Below, piece by piece: positions 8,373 to 19,196 of a DNA stretch of 64,000 nt; position 1 is the first letter of the stretch, and each line of letters begins with the position of its first letter. A model generated the notes under the pieces. That model saw nothing but the letters and a program-made list of their open reading frames with translations. It ran no database searches and was not told the DNA's origin. This DNA is from an uncultured Muribaculaceae bacterium. Its GTDB lineage: Bacteria; Bacteroidota; Bacteroidia; Bacteroidales; Muribaculaceae. The stretch lies in the NCBI GenBank assembly GCA_910579105.1, contig CAJTRT010000003.1:1-64000 (forward strand), given 5' to 3'. Made by a program: the position numbers and the translations under genes.

Positions 8373-9320
8373 ATGAACACCAACAGTCTGGTTTCTATCG
8401 CCGACCTGGGAAAGGAGCAGATTCTGCGCCTCCTGGAGTCGGCTCGCTTTTTTGAAGAGCACCCCAACCACAAGGTGCTCGACGGCAAGGTCGTGGCCAC
8501 GCTATTCTTCGAGCCGTCGACCCGCACGCGCCTTAGTTTCGAGACGGCGGTGAACCGCCTCGGAGGCCGCGTGATAGGGTTCTCCGACGCTTCGACCACC
8601 TCGTCGTCGAAAGGGGAGACGCTGAAAGACACTATAAAGATGGTGTCGAACTACGTCGACCTGATCATAATGCGCCACTATCTCGAAGGGGCGGCCCGGT
8701 ATGCCACCGAGGTTACCGACACCCCTGTTGTCAACGCCGGCGACGGAGCCAACCAGCACCCCTCGCAGACGATGCTCGACCTTTACTCCATACTGAAAAC
8801 CCAGGGGACGCTCGAGAATCTCACGATAACCCTCGTGGGGGATCTGAAATACGGGCGCACTGTCCATTCCCTGCTGATGGCGATGAAGTACTTCAAGCCC
8901 CGGTTCCGCTTCGTGGCGTGCGACGAGCTTCGCATGCCGCGCGAATACGTGGAGTTCTGCCGCGAGCAGGGAATACCTTTCGAGGAGCACACGGAGCTTA
9001 CCCGAAAGGTGATCGACTCGTCGGACATAATCTATATGACCCGCGTGCAGCGCGAGCGGTTCGCCGACCTCGACGAATACGAGCGCGTGAAGGACTTCTA
9101 CACCCTGCGCGACTCCATGCTGGATACCTCGAAGCCTAACCTGCGCATACTGCACCCGCTGCCGCGCGTCAACGAGATCGACCAGGACGTTGACGACAAC
9201 CCCAAGGCATACTACTTCGACCAGGCCCGCAACGGGCTTTTCGCCCGCGAGGCCATTATCTGCCACGCCCTCGGCATCGACGTGGAGCAACTCAAAAAGG
9301 AAACCTTAAAAGAAGCCTGA
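8373..9320 (+). CDS. pyrB: Aspartate carbamoyltransferase catalytic chain
   Basis: The product has 315 residues. It condenses carbamoyl phosphate and aspartate, the committed step of pyrimidine synthesis in the cytoplasm. The carbamoyl-phosphate loop FFEPSTRTRLSFETA has STRTR at 49-53. The motifs HPSQTMLDLYSI and the C-terminal LRILHPLPRVNEI with ARNGLFAREAI are intact. The stop TGA is directly followed by the pyrI ATG with no gap. A promoter with good spacing lies upstream. Confidence 0.97.
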   Translation: MNTNSLVSIADLGKEQILRLLESARFFEEHPNHKVLDGKVVATLFFEPSTRTRLSFETAVNRLGGRVIGFSDASTTSSSKGETLKDTIKMVSNYVDLIIMRHYLEGAARYATEVTDTPVVNAGDGANQHPSQTMLDLYSILKTQGTLENLTITLVGDLKYGRTVHSLLMAMKYFKPRFRFVACDELRMPREYVEFCREQGIPFEEHTELTRKVIDSSDIIYMTRVQRERFADLDEYERVKDFYTLRDSMLDTSKPNLRILHPLPRVNEIDQDVDDNPKAYYFDQARNGLFAREAIICHALGIDVEQLKKETLKEA

Positions 9321-9788
9321 ATGAGCAACAGCAAGAAAGAACTGGCGGTAGCGGCCCTGCGCGACGGCACCGTCATCGACCATATCCCTTCGGACGCGCT
9401 TTTCAAATGCGTCAAAATACTCGGGCTGACCAATATGGAGCACCAGCTGACGATCGGCAACAACCTCGCCAGCGAGCGCCTGGGGCTTGGCACCAAGGGA
9501 ATCATCAAGGTGGCCGACGTGTTTTTCCCCGAGGCGATGCTCAACCGCATAGCCCTGGTGGCCCCGACGGCGGTTGTCAACATCATCCGCGACTACGAGG
9601 TGGCCGAGAAGCGCCCGGTGGCGCTCCCCGCGACGATACGCGGCATCGTGAAGTGCGACAACGCCAAGTGCATCACAAACAACGAGCCGATGGCCACGCG
9701 CTTCGACGCCGTGGAGGACAAGCCCGGACATATCCGCTGCTATTACTGCGGCCACGTCGTGGCCAACCAGCACGCGACCCTGATCTGA
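9321..9788 (+). CDS. pyrI: Aspartate carbamoyltransferase regulatory chain
   Basis: The product has 155 residues. The N-terminal nucleotide-binding domain is followed by a zinc domain with C112, C117, C140 and C143 in the classical C-x4-C...C-x2-C pattern. It binds CTP/ATP and tethers PyrB trimers into the allosteric dodecamer. The ATG abuts the pyrB stop codon, so tight coupling of the two subunits is expected. Confidence 0.97.
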   Translation: MSNSKKELAVAALRDGTVIDHIPSDALFKCVKILGLTNMEHQLTIGNNLASERLGLGTKGIIKVADVFFPEAMLNRIALVAPTAVVNIIRDYEVAEKRPVALPATIRGIVKCDNAKCITNNEPMATRFDAVEDKPGHIRCYYCGHVVANQHATLI

Positions 9789-9796
9789 CCGACCCT

Positions 9797-10369
9797 ATGG
9801 CAAAGGAGAAACGGGAATTGAAGCCCGGTACGATGATCTACCCGCTGCCGGCGGCGCTCGTCACCTGCGGCACCTCGCCGGAGGAGTCGAACATGCTCAC
9901 GGTCGGATGGCTCGGCACCGTGTGCACGAATCCCCCGATGTGCTACATATCGGTGCGGCCAGAGCGCCATTCCTACCCTATGATCCGGGAGAACATGGAG
10001 TTCACCATCAATCTGACGACAAAGGATATCGCCAGGGCGACGGACTGGGCCGGGGTGCGTAGCGGGGCCGACTACGACAAGTGGAAGGAGACGGGGCTGA
10101 CCCCGCGGGCGGGGAAGATGGTGCGCTGCCCGTATATCGAGGAATCGCCCCTGAACATCGAGTGCTGCGTCAAGACGGTGATACCCCTCGGAAGCCACGA
10201 TATGTTCCTGGCCGACGTGGTGAACGTGCTGGCCGACGCGGAGCTGTTCGACCCGGCGACCGACGCGTTCAACCTCGAGGGCGCCGGCCTTATAAACTAC
10301 ACCCACGGCCACTATTTCGAGCAGGGCCCGGAGATCGGGCGGTTCGGTTTCTCGGTAAGGAAGAAATAA
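9797..10369 (+). CDS. Flavin reductase family protein (FMN-binding split barrel)
   Basis: The product has 190 residues from ATG 9797 (MAKEKRELKPGTMIYPLPAALVTCG). The fold signature of the flavin reductase-like split barrel is present: LPAALVTCG, NMLTVGWLGTVCTNPPMCYISVRP and the later SPLNIECCVKTVIPLGSHDMFL. Such proteins bind FMN and often act as oxidoreductases of unknown substrate. It lies 8 bp after pyrI, so it is probably in the pyrBI transcript, but a pyrimidine role is not implied. A longer in-frame reading from 9407 overlaps pyrI and is not credible. Confidence 0.87.
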   Translation: MAKEKRELKPGTMIYPLPAALVTCGTSPEESNMLTVGWLGTVCTNPPMCYISVRPERHSYPMIRENMEFTINLTTKDIARATDWAGVRSGADYDKWKETGLTPRAGKMVRCPYIEESPLNIECCVKTVIPLGSHDMFLADVVNVLADAELFDPATDAFNLEGAGLINYTHGHYFEQGPEIGRFGFSVRKK

Positions 10370-10430
10370 AGTTGCCTGCCGGGCCAAACCGCTGAATTAT
10401 TTGAAATCAATTCAAAAATCACATCACAAT

Positions 10431-11711
10431 ATGAAACGCGACGACGTTATTTTCGACATCATCAACCGCGAACACCAGCGCCAGAAAAAGGGCATAGAGC
10501 TGATCGCCTCGGAGAACTTCGTATCGCCCCAGGTCATGGAGGCCATGGGCTCGTGCCTTACCAACAAGTATGCCGAGGGTTACCCCGGCCACCGTTACTA
10601 TGGCGGGTGCCAGGTTGTCGACGAGGCCGAGAACCTCGCGATCGCGCGCCTGAAAGAGTTGTTCGGAGCCGAGTACGCCAACGTGCAGCCCCACTCGGGC
10701 GCGCAGGCCAACATGGCGGTGTTCATGTCGGTGCTTAACGCCGGCGACACCTTCATGGGTATGAACCTCGACCACGGCGGCCACCTCTCGCACGGGAGCC
10801 CTGTGAATTTCTCCGGCTTGATGTTCAACGCCATAGGCTATAACGTGGACGAGGCCACCGGCAAGGTCGACTATGACCATATGGAGGCTCTGGCCCGCGA
10901 GAAACGTCCGCGCCTGATTATCGGCGGGGCGAGCGCCTATTCGCGCGAATGGGACTACGCCCGCATGCGCCGTCTGGCCGACGAGATCGGCGCCATCTTC
11001 ATGGTGGACATGGCGCACCCCGCGGGACTGATCGCCGCCGGGCTGTTGGAGAATCCCGTGAAGCACGCCCATATCGTCACCTCAACAACCCACAAGACTC
11101 TCCGCGGTCCCCGCGGCGGCGTGATCCTGATCGGCAAGGACTTCGACAATCCCTTCGGCAAGACCACCAAGAAGGGCGAGATCCGCAAGATGTCGTCGCT
11201 GATAGATTCCGCCGTGTTCCCAGGCGTGCAGGGAGGCCCGCTGGAACACGTCATCGCCGCCAAGGCCGTGGCTTTCGGCGAGGCGCTCCAGCCCGAATAC
11301 AGGGAATATCAGAAGCAGGTCAAGAAGAACGCCGCCGTGATGGCCCAGGCCCTCATCGACAAGGGCTACAACGTCATCTCCGGCGGAACGGACAACCACT
11401 GCATGCTCGTCGACCTCCGCACGAAGTTCCCCGACCTCACCGGCAAGGTGGCCGAGCGCGTGCTTGTGGAGGCCGACATCACCGCCAACAAGAATATGGT
11501 GCCCTTCGACTCGCGCTCGCCGTTCCAGACCTCGGGCATACGCCTCGGCACCCCCGCCATCACCACCCGCGGCCTCCGCGAGAACGAGATGGGCGAGATT
11601 GTCGAGATGATCGACACCGTGCTCTCCGCCCCGGAGAGCGCCCAGACCATCGCCGCCGTGCGCGCCAAGGTGAACTCCATGATGGAGGAGCGCCCGATGT
11701 TCGCCTGGTAA
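10431..11711 (+). CDS. glyA: Serine hydroxymethyltransferase
   Basis: The product has 426 residues from ATG 10431 (MKRDDVIFDIINREHQRQKK). A start at 10401 would add ten residues absent from the family. The PLP lysine is K222 in STTHKTLRGPRGG. Other family motifs are ELIASENFVS and YAEGYPGHRYYGGC. It interconverts serine and glycine and charges tetrahydrofolate with the one-carbon unit later used by Fmt and purine synthesis. Codon bias is strong. It sits 32 bp upstream of the acyltransferase gene. Confidence 0.97.
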   Translation: MKRDDVIFDIINREHQRQKKGIELIASENFVSPQVMEAMGSCLTNKYAEGYPGHRYYGGCQVVDEAENLAIARLKELFGAEYANVQPHSGAQANMAVFMSVLNAGDTFMGMNLDHGGHLSHGSPVNFSGLMFNAIGYNVDEATGKVDYDHMEALAREKRPRLIIGGASAYSREWDYARMRRLADEIGAIFMVDMAHPAGLIAAGLLENPVKHAHIVTSTTHKTLRGPRGGVILIGKDFDNPFGKTTKKGEIRKMSSLIDSAVFPGVQGGPLEHVIAAKAVAFGEALQPEYREYQKQVKKNAAVMAQALIDKGYNVISGGTDNHCMLVDLRTKFPDLTGKVAERVLVEADITANKNMVPFDSRSPFQTSGIRLGTPAITTRGLRENEMGEIVEMIDTVLSAPESAQTIAAVRAKVNSMMEERPMFAW

Positions 11712-11743
11712 ACCACCAACGACCCCAATCCGTTATAGAAAAG

Positions 11744-12472
11744 ATGAAACTGATCCTCTACCGCGTTTACCAGGTGCTTGTAGCGCTCCCGCTGCTGGCG
11801 GTGCTGACCGTTTTGGCGGCCATCGTCACAATCGTCGGGTGCTTCTTCGGCATGTCGCGCGTGTTCGGCTACTGGCCGGCGAAAATCTGGGCCATGCTCT
11901 TCTGCTGGCTCTCGCTGGTGCGCGTGACCGTCAACGGCCGCGAGAATATCGACAAAGACACTTCGTATGTGTTCGTCGCCAACCACCAGGGAGCCTACGA
12001 CATCTTTTCAATTTACGGATTCCTGAACCATAACTTCCGCTGGATGATGAAGGTAGGGCTCCGCAAGATTCCGTTCGTCGGGAGGGCGTGCGCCGCGGCG
12101 GGGCATATCTTCGTCGACAACTCGTCGCCGGCCGCGGTGAGGCGCACCATGGAGAAAGCCGAGCGCACGCTGCGCGGCGGGATGTCGGTGGTGGTGTTCC
12201 CCGAAGGCTCTCGCACGCTGACCGGCCATATGGGGGCGTTCCACAAGGGAGCCTACCAGCTCTCGATGGAATTCGGTCTGCCGGTGGTTCCCGTCAGCAT
12301 CGACGGGGCGTATGACATCCTGCGCCGCGGCGATTCGTTCCCACACTGGGGGCGTATCCGGCTGACGATACACAAGCCGATTCCGGCTCCCGTTGACGAG
12401 GCCGACCGCGGCAGGGTGATCGAGGCCTCGCGCGCGGCCGTCGCCTCGGCGCTGCCCGAACGTTTCAGGTAG
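11744..12472 (+). CDS. 1-acyl-glycerol-3-phosphate acyltransferase family (PlsC-like)
   Basis: The product has 242 residues from ATG 11744 (MKLILYRVYQ). Two N-terminal membrane helices anchor it. The catalytic NHQGAYD motif has H81 and D86, and the substrate motif FPEGSRT covers about 152-158. The family acylates lysophosphatidic acid or related lysophospholipids at the inner membrane. The gene follows glyA closely and ends 24 bp before a strong terminator. It could instead be an ornithine-lipid-type acyltransferase, but the motif spacing fits PlsC. Confidence 0.9.
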   Translation: MKLILYRVYQVLVALPLLAVLTVLAAIVTIVGCFFGMSRVFGYWPAKIWAMLFCWLSLVRVTVNGRENIDKDTSYVFVANHQGAYDIFSIYGFLNHNFRWMMKVGLRKIPFVGRACAAAGHIFVDNSSPAAVRRTMEKAERTLRGGMSVVVFPEGSRTLTGHMGAFHKGAYQLSMEFGLPVVPVSIDGAYDILRRGDSFPHWGRIRLTIHKPIPAPVDEADRGRVIEASRAAVASALPERFR

Positions 12473-12496
12473 CGGTATATGCATATAATTATGCAT

Positions 12497-12531
12497 AAAA
12501 CCGGGAATGTGATGCCACATTCCCGGTTTTT
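12497..12531 (+). terminator. Rho-independent terminator (glyA-plsC unit)
   Basis: AAAACCGGGAATGTG, a four-base loop, then CACATTCCCGGTTTTT: an almost perfect hairpin with A and T tracts, so it could work in both directions. Confidence 0.92.
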
Positions 12532-12659
12532 AGTTAAAAAACAAGAAAAAACATCCCCTTGGTCGTTTATATGTGGCGTGCGATAGTGAGTTTATTCATA
12601 TCTTTACGCCCGTTATACGCTGCATTTCAAAACATCCATATAATAGAAAATAACAGAGA

Positions 12660-15600
12660 ATGAAGACAACACGTCATCTGCTACTATCGGCCGCCATGGC
12701 GGCGACGGCGGTAACGGCGCTTCAGGCTGCCGAGATCACCGTCAACAACGGTAGCTCGACCAATGGTTATGTGCCGTTCCATTTCTACTATCTCGACAAC
12801 GCGCAATGCCGGACTCAGGTGATATATCCCGCCGAGAGCCTGAGCGAAATGGCCGGCGAGAATATCCGCGAAGTTCTGTTCTATCTCAACGACGAGGGTT
12901 TCGAGAAGGCATGGAACGCCGGCAGCATGATCCTGACGCTCGGCGAGACCGACGCGGCGTCGTTCGGCGGCTCGGCGGAATTTGTGACAACCGGCCTCAC
13001 TGAGGTTTACAACGGCCATATGGAGGGTGTCCAGGGTGGCCAGCTCCTCAAATTCACGCTCTCGGAGCCGTATGCCTATACGGGGTCGAACCTGCTGCTG
13101 CAAATAAGCCTCGGAGCGGCCGGGAATGCCTATCCGCGCGCCTACTTCCTTGGCGTGACCACCGACACTCCGCAGGCGCTCTACACGCTGCGCGGCGGAA
13201 GCCCGACCGCGCAGGATTTTCTGCCGAAAACGACGTTCACCTACGGCGAGCTGGCGCAGTACGAGGCGAAGGTGAGCACCGACAACCTGGCGTTCGCCAC
13301 CACTATGCTCGGCCACAGCTCCACGGCCTCGGTAAAGGTACAGAACACCGGGGCGCAGGCGCTTCCCGTGGCACTGACCTGCTCTGACGACGCGTTCTCG
13401 ACCTCATACGGGGAAAGTGAGATTCCCGCGGGAGGGTCGGCTGAGATTCCCGTGACTTTCGCACCGACGGTGGCGGGGGAGAACACCGGGACGCTCATGA
13501 TCGCCCTCGGCGAGGCCGGCACATTCATCGTGGCTCTCTCCGGCAACGGCATGCAGGCTCCCACCGGCTTCACGACCACTTTCGACACCCCCTCGAAATC
13601 GCTTCCCGAGGGGTGGACCGGCCTTGTGGCCCGCGAGACTTATGACGGCGACACTGGCGATTACGTCATGGCGGAAATGACAGAGAGCAACGACTACTTC
13701 AAGTCGATCACCAACGGGGGAATCACCGGTACGGCGGTTGACCAGGATAACCCGTTCCGCGCGTACCCCGACCGTTACACCATATATATGGTATCACCCT
13801 CGGTGAGCGGCAACGTGATGATGCAGCTCGCTAAGGCGACATCTTCCGAGTCCTACGCGGCCTCGAAGGCCACGGTTTATAAGGCCGCCGAGGGGGCCGA
13901 CGGGAAGTGGACCATCTCCGGCTCGCCGCTTGACTTCCGCATGCTGTCCGAGCCGGGCGACGGCTGGAGCCTGATGATCGGTTCCGTGGAGGAGGCGAGC
14001 CGTCTGGCCATAGTGCTGTCGAGCATGGAAATATCTACTTTCGCCGCCGACGCTTCCGGCGAGACAGGAAACGAGTATGTGGCATCAGTGACCCCCGAGA
14101 GCATCGATTTCGGCCAGATTGTCGCGGGCAAGAGCGCGACGGAGGAGATTTCCGTGCGTAACATAGGCAAGAAAGCCTTCACCCTCGCCACAGGCGCCAT
14201 CGAGGGGCTTCCTTTCTCGGCGACCGTTTCGGCCTCTACCGTGGAGCCTTCGTCGACGGCCACCGTCACTGTTACTTTCGCTCCGGAAGCCGTTGGCGAT
14301 TTCACCCTCCCGCTCGTGATCGACATGGGGCAGGCCGGAACCGCCACCGTTAACATTACAGGCAAATGCGTCATGGCCGTTGTCGGTTCGGAGTTCACTG
14401 CCGAAGGCGTCACATACAAGGTGACTTCCGCCAGCGAGGCCGAGGTGGCGGGCGTAAGCTCCGAGCTTACCGAGTGCGCGATACCAGCCGCAGTGACCAC
14501 TCCCGAGGGGATAGAGCTGGCGGTCACCTCCGTGGGGCGCGAGGCGTTCTATTGGAGCAACGTCGCGAAAGCGGTTCTTCCCGAGGGTATGCGCTCGATC
14601 GGCTACGGGGCCTTCCGCTCCTCGCCACTGGCCGAGATCAACCTGCCCTCCACCATCACCGAGATCGGTGATTACGCCTTCCGCACCACCAACCTCCGCT
14701 CGATCGCGATACCGAACGGCGTGACCGCCCTTGGCTCCTCGGTGTTCGCTTCCTGCGAGCAGTTGGAGTCGGTGACCCTTCCTGAGACCCTGAAATCCAT
14801 CGGCACGGGCGCGTTCTACAAGTCGGCCCTGACATCCGTCGCTATTCCGGCGGGATGCACCCAGATTGCCGACGAGGCGTTTGAGCTTTGCGCGTCGCTC
14901 ACCTCTGTAAACCTCCCCGAGGGGCTGACGGAGATTTCGTCTATGCTCTTCCTCGGATGCTCCTCGCTGACCTCGGTCGAGATTCCCTCGACGGTTACCG
15001 AAATCAAGACCCGCTCGTTTGAGGATTGCGGCCTCGCGTCGCTTCGTCTCCCCGCGTCGGTTAGCCGCATCGCCTCGTCTTCGTTCAACGGCACTCCGAT
15101 CGGTGAAATCACCGTTGACGCCGCCAGCGAGAGCTTCAAGGTCGTAGACGGCACGCTGTACGCGGCCGACGGCTCGTTCCTCTACCTTTATCCGCGCACC
15201 GCGACCGCCGCGGAGTTCGCCGTTGCCGACGGATGCCGCGGCATCATCGGCGGCGCGTTCTACGGCTGTCACGTGAAGAAAGTGGTTCTGCCCGAGAGCA
15301 TGGTCGGCATCGACGAGTTCGCCTTCTGCCTGTCGGAACTCGCTGAGATAAACCTACCCGATAACATCTTCCTGATCGGCTCGCAGGCGTTCGCCGGAAC
15401 GGCGCTCACGGCGGTGACGCTCCCGGCTTCCCTGGAAACCGTGTATGACGGCCTGTTTGCCGGATGCGCCGCGTTGAAGAGCGTGGTGATTCCCGCAAAG
15501 ACTACCCTCATTGGCAACCGCGCTTTCTATGGCTGCTCGAGCCTGGAGGAGATAATCGCTCTCGGCACCACACCCGCGGAGTTTGACGCGTGGGACGGCT

Positions 15601-15983
15601 TCAGCGATCCGTTCCGCGATGTCGACTGCGACAAGGTGACGGTCTACTGCCCCGACGGCGCCGACGTGCTGGCCGCCTACAAGCAGAGCGAGTGGAACGA
15701 CTTCTTCAAGAACATCAAGAACATCAGCGACCGCCCCTCGTCGGGCATCGACGGCGTGGCATCCGAGGGCACCGTCCGCGTTACCGGCGGTAACGGCGTG
15801 CGCGTCGAGCTTGGCGACGCGACAGCCGACATCACCATCATGTCGGCCGCCGGAGCCGTCCTCCGTTCCATAAGCGGCGCCACCGGCAGCGTGACCGTCG
15901 GCAGCCTCCCCGCCGGCATCTGCCTCGTGACAGTCAGAACCGCCGACGGCTCTCTGACCACCGCGAAAGTGGCAGTCAACTGA
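12660..15983 (+). CDS. Secreted BspA-type leucine-rich-repeat surface protein with ASH-like domains and T9SS-like tail
   Basis: The product has 1107 residues. A signal peptide (MKTTRHLLLSAAMAATAVTALQA) is followed by a Bacteroidales N-terminal beta domain. Two choice-of-anchor D/ASH-like modules lie near residues 205-300 and 475-570 (VKVQNTGAQALPV, ISVRNIGKKAFTL). From about 575 to 1010 there are LRR_5 (BspA/TpLRR) repeats of the form IGxxAFxxxxLxxVxLPxxL. The last 75 residues (about 1030-1107) resemble a type IX secretion sorting domain, with AAGAVLRSI, SLPAGICLVTVRT and a terminal AKVAVN. It is probably exported and exposed on the cell surface, perhaps for adhesion. It stands alone between two terminators. 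Confidence 0.85.
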   Translation: MKTTRHLLLSAAMAATAVTALQAAEITVNNGSSTNGYVPFHFYYLDNAQCRTQVIYPAESLSEMAGENIREVLFYLNDEGFEKAWNAGSMILTLGETDAASFGGSAEFVTTGLTEVYNGHMEGVQGGQLLKFTLSEPYAYTGSNLLLQISLGAAGNAYPRAYFLGVTTDTPQALYTLRGGSPTAQDFLPKTTFTYGELAQYEAKVSTDNLAFATTMLGHSSTASVKVQNTGAQALPVALTCSDDAFSTSYGESEIPAGGSAEIPVTFAPTVAGENTGTLMIALGEAGTFIVALSGNGMQAPTGFTTTFDTPSKSLPEGWTGLVARETYDGDTGDYVMAEMTESNDYFKSITNGGITGTAVDQDNPFRAYPDRYTIYMVSPSVSGNVMMQLAKATSSESYAASKATVYKAAEGADGKWTISGSPLDFRMLSEPGDGWSLMIGSVEEASRLAIVLSSMEISTFAADASGETGNEYVASVTPESIDFGQIVAGKSATEEISVRNIGKKAFTLATGAIEGLPFSATVSASTVEPSSTATVTVTFAPEAVGDFTLPLVIDMGQAGTATVNITGKCVMAVVGSEFTAEGVTYKVTSASEAEVAGVSSELTECAIPAAVTTPEGIELAVTSVGREAFYWSNVAKAVLPEGMRSIGYGAFRSSPLAEINLPSTITEIGDYAFRTTNLRSIAIPNGVTALGSSVFASCEQLESVTLPETLKSIGTGAFYKSALTSVAIPAGCTQIADEAFELCASLTSVNLPEGLTEISSMLFLGCSSLTSVEIPSTVTEIKTRSFEDCGLASLRLPASVSRIASSSFNGTPIGEITVDAASESFKVVDGTLYAADGSFLYLYPRTATAAEFAVADGCRGIIGGAFYGCHVKKVVLPESMVGIDEFAFCLSELAEINLPDNIFLIGSQAFAGTALTAVTLPASLETVYDGLFAGCAALKSVVIPAKTTLIGNRAFYGCSSLEEIIALGTTPAEFDAWDGFSDPFRDVDCDKVTVYCPDGADVLAAYKQSEWNDFFKNIKNISDRPSSGIDGVASEGTVRVTGGNGVRVELGDATADITIMSAAGAVLRSISGATGSVTVGSLPAGICLVTVRTADGSLTTAKVAVN

Positions 15984-16052
15984 TTCTTATTTAAAGCCAT
16001 TAAAAATCCGCCGCCGGGGAGTGAACAAACCGGGGCGGGTGGTTGTTGAAAG

Positions 16053-16107
16053 GGTGACAAAACGGGCAGAGGGCCGGGAGCGGCTGCTGTCAGTTTGTCA
16101 CCTTTTT
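16053..16107 (+). terminator. Possible long-loop terminator after the LRR gene
   Basis: GGTGACAAA (16053-16061) pairs with TTTGTCACC (16094-16102), followed by TTTTT. The loop is about 32 nt and GC-rich, with internal pairing possible. It lies about 70 bp after the LRR stop codon. Confidence 0.45.
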
Positions 16108-16164
16108 CGTGCCAATTTCGTGCCAAGGTGTCGCGGCTGCCTGTCAGTGGCGCGCCGGGGTAGT

Positions 16165-16181
16165 TTGGCACGGATTATGCA
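16165..16181 (+). promoter_or_regulatory. Sigma-54-type -24/-12 promoter motif upstream of groES
   Basis: TTGGCACGGATTATGCA matches TGGCACG-N4-TTGC with one mismatch (ATGC) and the exact GG-to-GC spacing. Two further TTGGCACG octamers lie on the opposite strand at about 16108-16127. The expected start is near 16193, giving a leader of about 100 nt. That leader carries a CGCGGC-ACGC-GCCGCG hairpin at 16243-16258. Confidence 0.5.
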
Positions 16182-16291
16182 GTATGGAATTATCGGACGG
16201 CGGCTCCGCGAGGCGACGAGCGGGCGGCTGTTCCGAAAGACACGCGGCACGCGCCGCGAGATAACGAAACAATTAAAAACATATACTACCA

Positions 16292-16564
16292 ATGAAAATC
16301 AGACCCCTTGCCGACCGGGTGCTCATCCAGCCGACCCCGGCCGAGGAAACAACAATCGCAGGTATCATAATCCCCGACTCCGCCAAGGAGAAGCCCCTCC
16401 GCGGAACCGTTCTCGCCGCCGGCGAAGGCACCAAGGACGAGAAGATGCAGGTCAAGGAGGGCGACCAGGTGCTCTACGGCAAGTATGCCGGCACAGAGAT
16501 CGAGGTCGAGGGTGAGAAGTATCTGATCATGCGGCAGAGCGATATCCTCGCCGTCGTTGAATGA
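16292..16564 (+). CDS. groES: Co-chaperonin GroES
   Basis: The product has 90 residues, full length. It begins MKIRPLADRVLIQPTPAEE and contains the mobile loop (TTIAGIIIPDSAKEKP) and the C-terminal YLIMRQSDILAVVE strand typical of Cpn10. It forms the heptameric lid of GroEL in the cytoplasm. It is followed after 202 bp by groEL. That spacer is unusually long because an inverted-repeat element (16606-16673) has been placed in it. No CIRCE-type inverted repeat is seen; instead a -24/-12-like motif lies upstream. Confidence 0.98.
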   Translation: MKIRPLADRVLIQPTPAEETTIAGIIIPDSAKEKPLRGTVLAAGEGTKDEKMQVKEGDQVLYGKYAGTEIEVEGEKYLIMRQSDILAVVE

Positions 16565-16605
16565 CGCGATAATTCGTGAGAGAATAATTACGGGTTCCCC
16601 CCCGA

Positions 16606-16673
16606 TGTAGGGACGCGGCGTGCCGCGTAAGGCTTGGATTACACCGTCATACGCGGCACGCCGCGTCCCTACA
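16606..16673. repeat. Composite inverted repeat element, copy 1 (groES-groEL spacer)
   Basis: Two 24-nt arms (16606-16629 and 16650-16673) are perfect reverse complements around a 20-nt loop. Each arm is itself nearly palindromic (core ACGCGGC-GT-GCCGCGT). The same arms recur at 19807-19885 and as a half-copy at 4159-4181. It resembles REP/MITE-type elements mobilised in trans; no transposase is nearby. Confidence 0.88.
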
Positions 16674-16766
16674 AACTAATTTGAAACCAGAGGAAGTCCA
16701 ATTGTTGGCCCTGCCACTGGATTCTTTGGAACAACTCATAAAGCAAACGACTAAAACAACGCTAAA

Positions 16767-18407
<1,641 letters not shown>

Positions 18408-18437
18408 AAATCCGCGTAACGCCACCGACAAAAACCA

Positions 18438-18476
18438 CGACAGGCGTTCCCGATTTCGGGGACGCCTGTCGCTTTT
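18438..18476 (+). terminator. Rho-independent terminator after groEL
   Basis: CGACAGGCGTTCCC / GGGGACGCCTGTCG stem with a short loop and CTTTT tail, 30 bp after the groEL stop codon. Confidence 0.88.
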
Positions 18477-18497
18477 ATGGGAAGAGGCTTATAACAT

Positions 18498-18926
18498 TCA
18501 AGATGCCGAGGCTGCGGCGCACATCGCAGAACCGGCTTCGGCTATTTTCTGCCGTATGTTTCGCAGGGTTTCCGTGCTCGGCGTCCATATGCCGTAGCGG
18601 AATCTGTCGAGTTTTGATTTGTGCATTCCGAGCATATTCGCAAATTCTGTCAAATTGAGCCAAGGCATCTTAGATAGCAAAGTGTTTACCTCGTTATCAT
18701 AGTTAACGATAGCCTTTTCATAAAAATTGGAGATATGTATATCCTCGTCGATATTTGGCCAACGGATACTGTGTCCTTCGTCCCAAATATAAAACTCGTT
18801 TCTTTGTGATTCTGTCGCATCGAGCAGTGAGGGGAATACTTCGAGCGGCTGGCTGTATATTTCCCCCGTGTTTGTTAGAATAAAAATCTGCCGATTTTCA
18901 AACCATGCTTTGGTGATAGTATTCAT
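18498..18926 (-). CDS. DUF2442 domain protein with C-terminal HTH-like region
   Basis: The product has 142 residues. The first 80 resemble DUF2442 (IFILTNTGEIYSQPLEVFPSLLDAT...). The C-terminal part reads like a small helix-turn-helix (LTEFANMLGMHKSKLDRFRYGIWTPSTETLRNI), suggesting DNA binding and autoregulation. It is the second gene of a pair, 14 bp after the DUF4160 gene. Such pairs are widespread and look like toxin-antitoxin modules, but activity has not been shown as far as I know. The DNA is AT-richer than the flanking groEL and DUF4332 genes, hinting at acquisition. Confidence 0.75.
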   Translation of the reverse strand: MNTITKAWFENRQIFILTNTGEIYSQPLEVFPSLLDATESQRNEFYIWDEGHSIRWPNIDEDIHISNFYEKAIVNYDNEVNTLLSKMPWLNLTEFANMLGMHKSKLDRFRYGIWTPSTETLRNIRQKIAEAGSAMCAAASAS

Positions 18927-18940
18927 AACGGTATAAAGTG

Positions 18941-19174
18941 TTAGTTAAACATCTTCTTCCATTCGTTCACAATATCTGCTTTATAAAACACAACAGCTTC
19001 AATCGCTTTTTTGATTGTGGCGGTCTTTATTCCATTGTTTTCTATCAAGGTCACTTCCGGTTCGACCTGTATTTTAGCCGACCGTCCCTGGTACTCTATA
19101 TGGACGTGTATGGGTTCATGGTCGTTCGGATAGAAAAAGAATCGTATTCCAAAGATATATAATACGGTAGGCAT
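18941..19174 (-). CDS. DUF4160 domain protein
   Basis: The product has 77 residues. It matches the DUF4160 pattern MPTVLYIFGIRFFFYPNDHEPIHVHIEYQGRSAKIQ, with the conserved DHEPIHVH core. It is the first gene of a DUF4160-DUF2442 pair under a good promoter. By analogy with small two-gene modules it is a candidate toxin-like or partner protein; no catalytic residues are established. The start ATG is 22 nt downstream of the -7 element. Confidence 0.8.
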   Translation of the reverse strand: MPTVLYIFGIRFFFYPNDHEPIHVHIEYQGRSAKIQVEPEVTLIENNGIKTATIKKAIEAVVFYKADIVNEWKKMFN

Positions 19175-19196
19175 GGGGTGTGGAGTTTAGGTTTTG

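Noticed and set aside
10949..11743. Upstream extension of the acyltransferase frame into glyA
   Set aside because: It is the +1 shadow of glyA; the acyltransferase starts at 11744.
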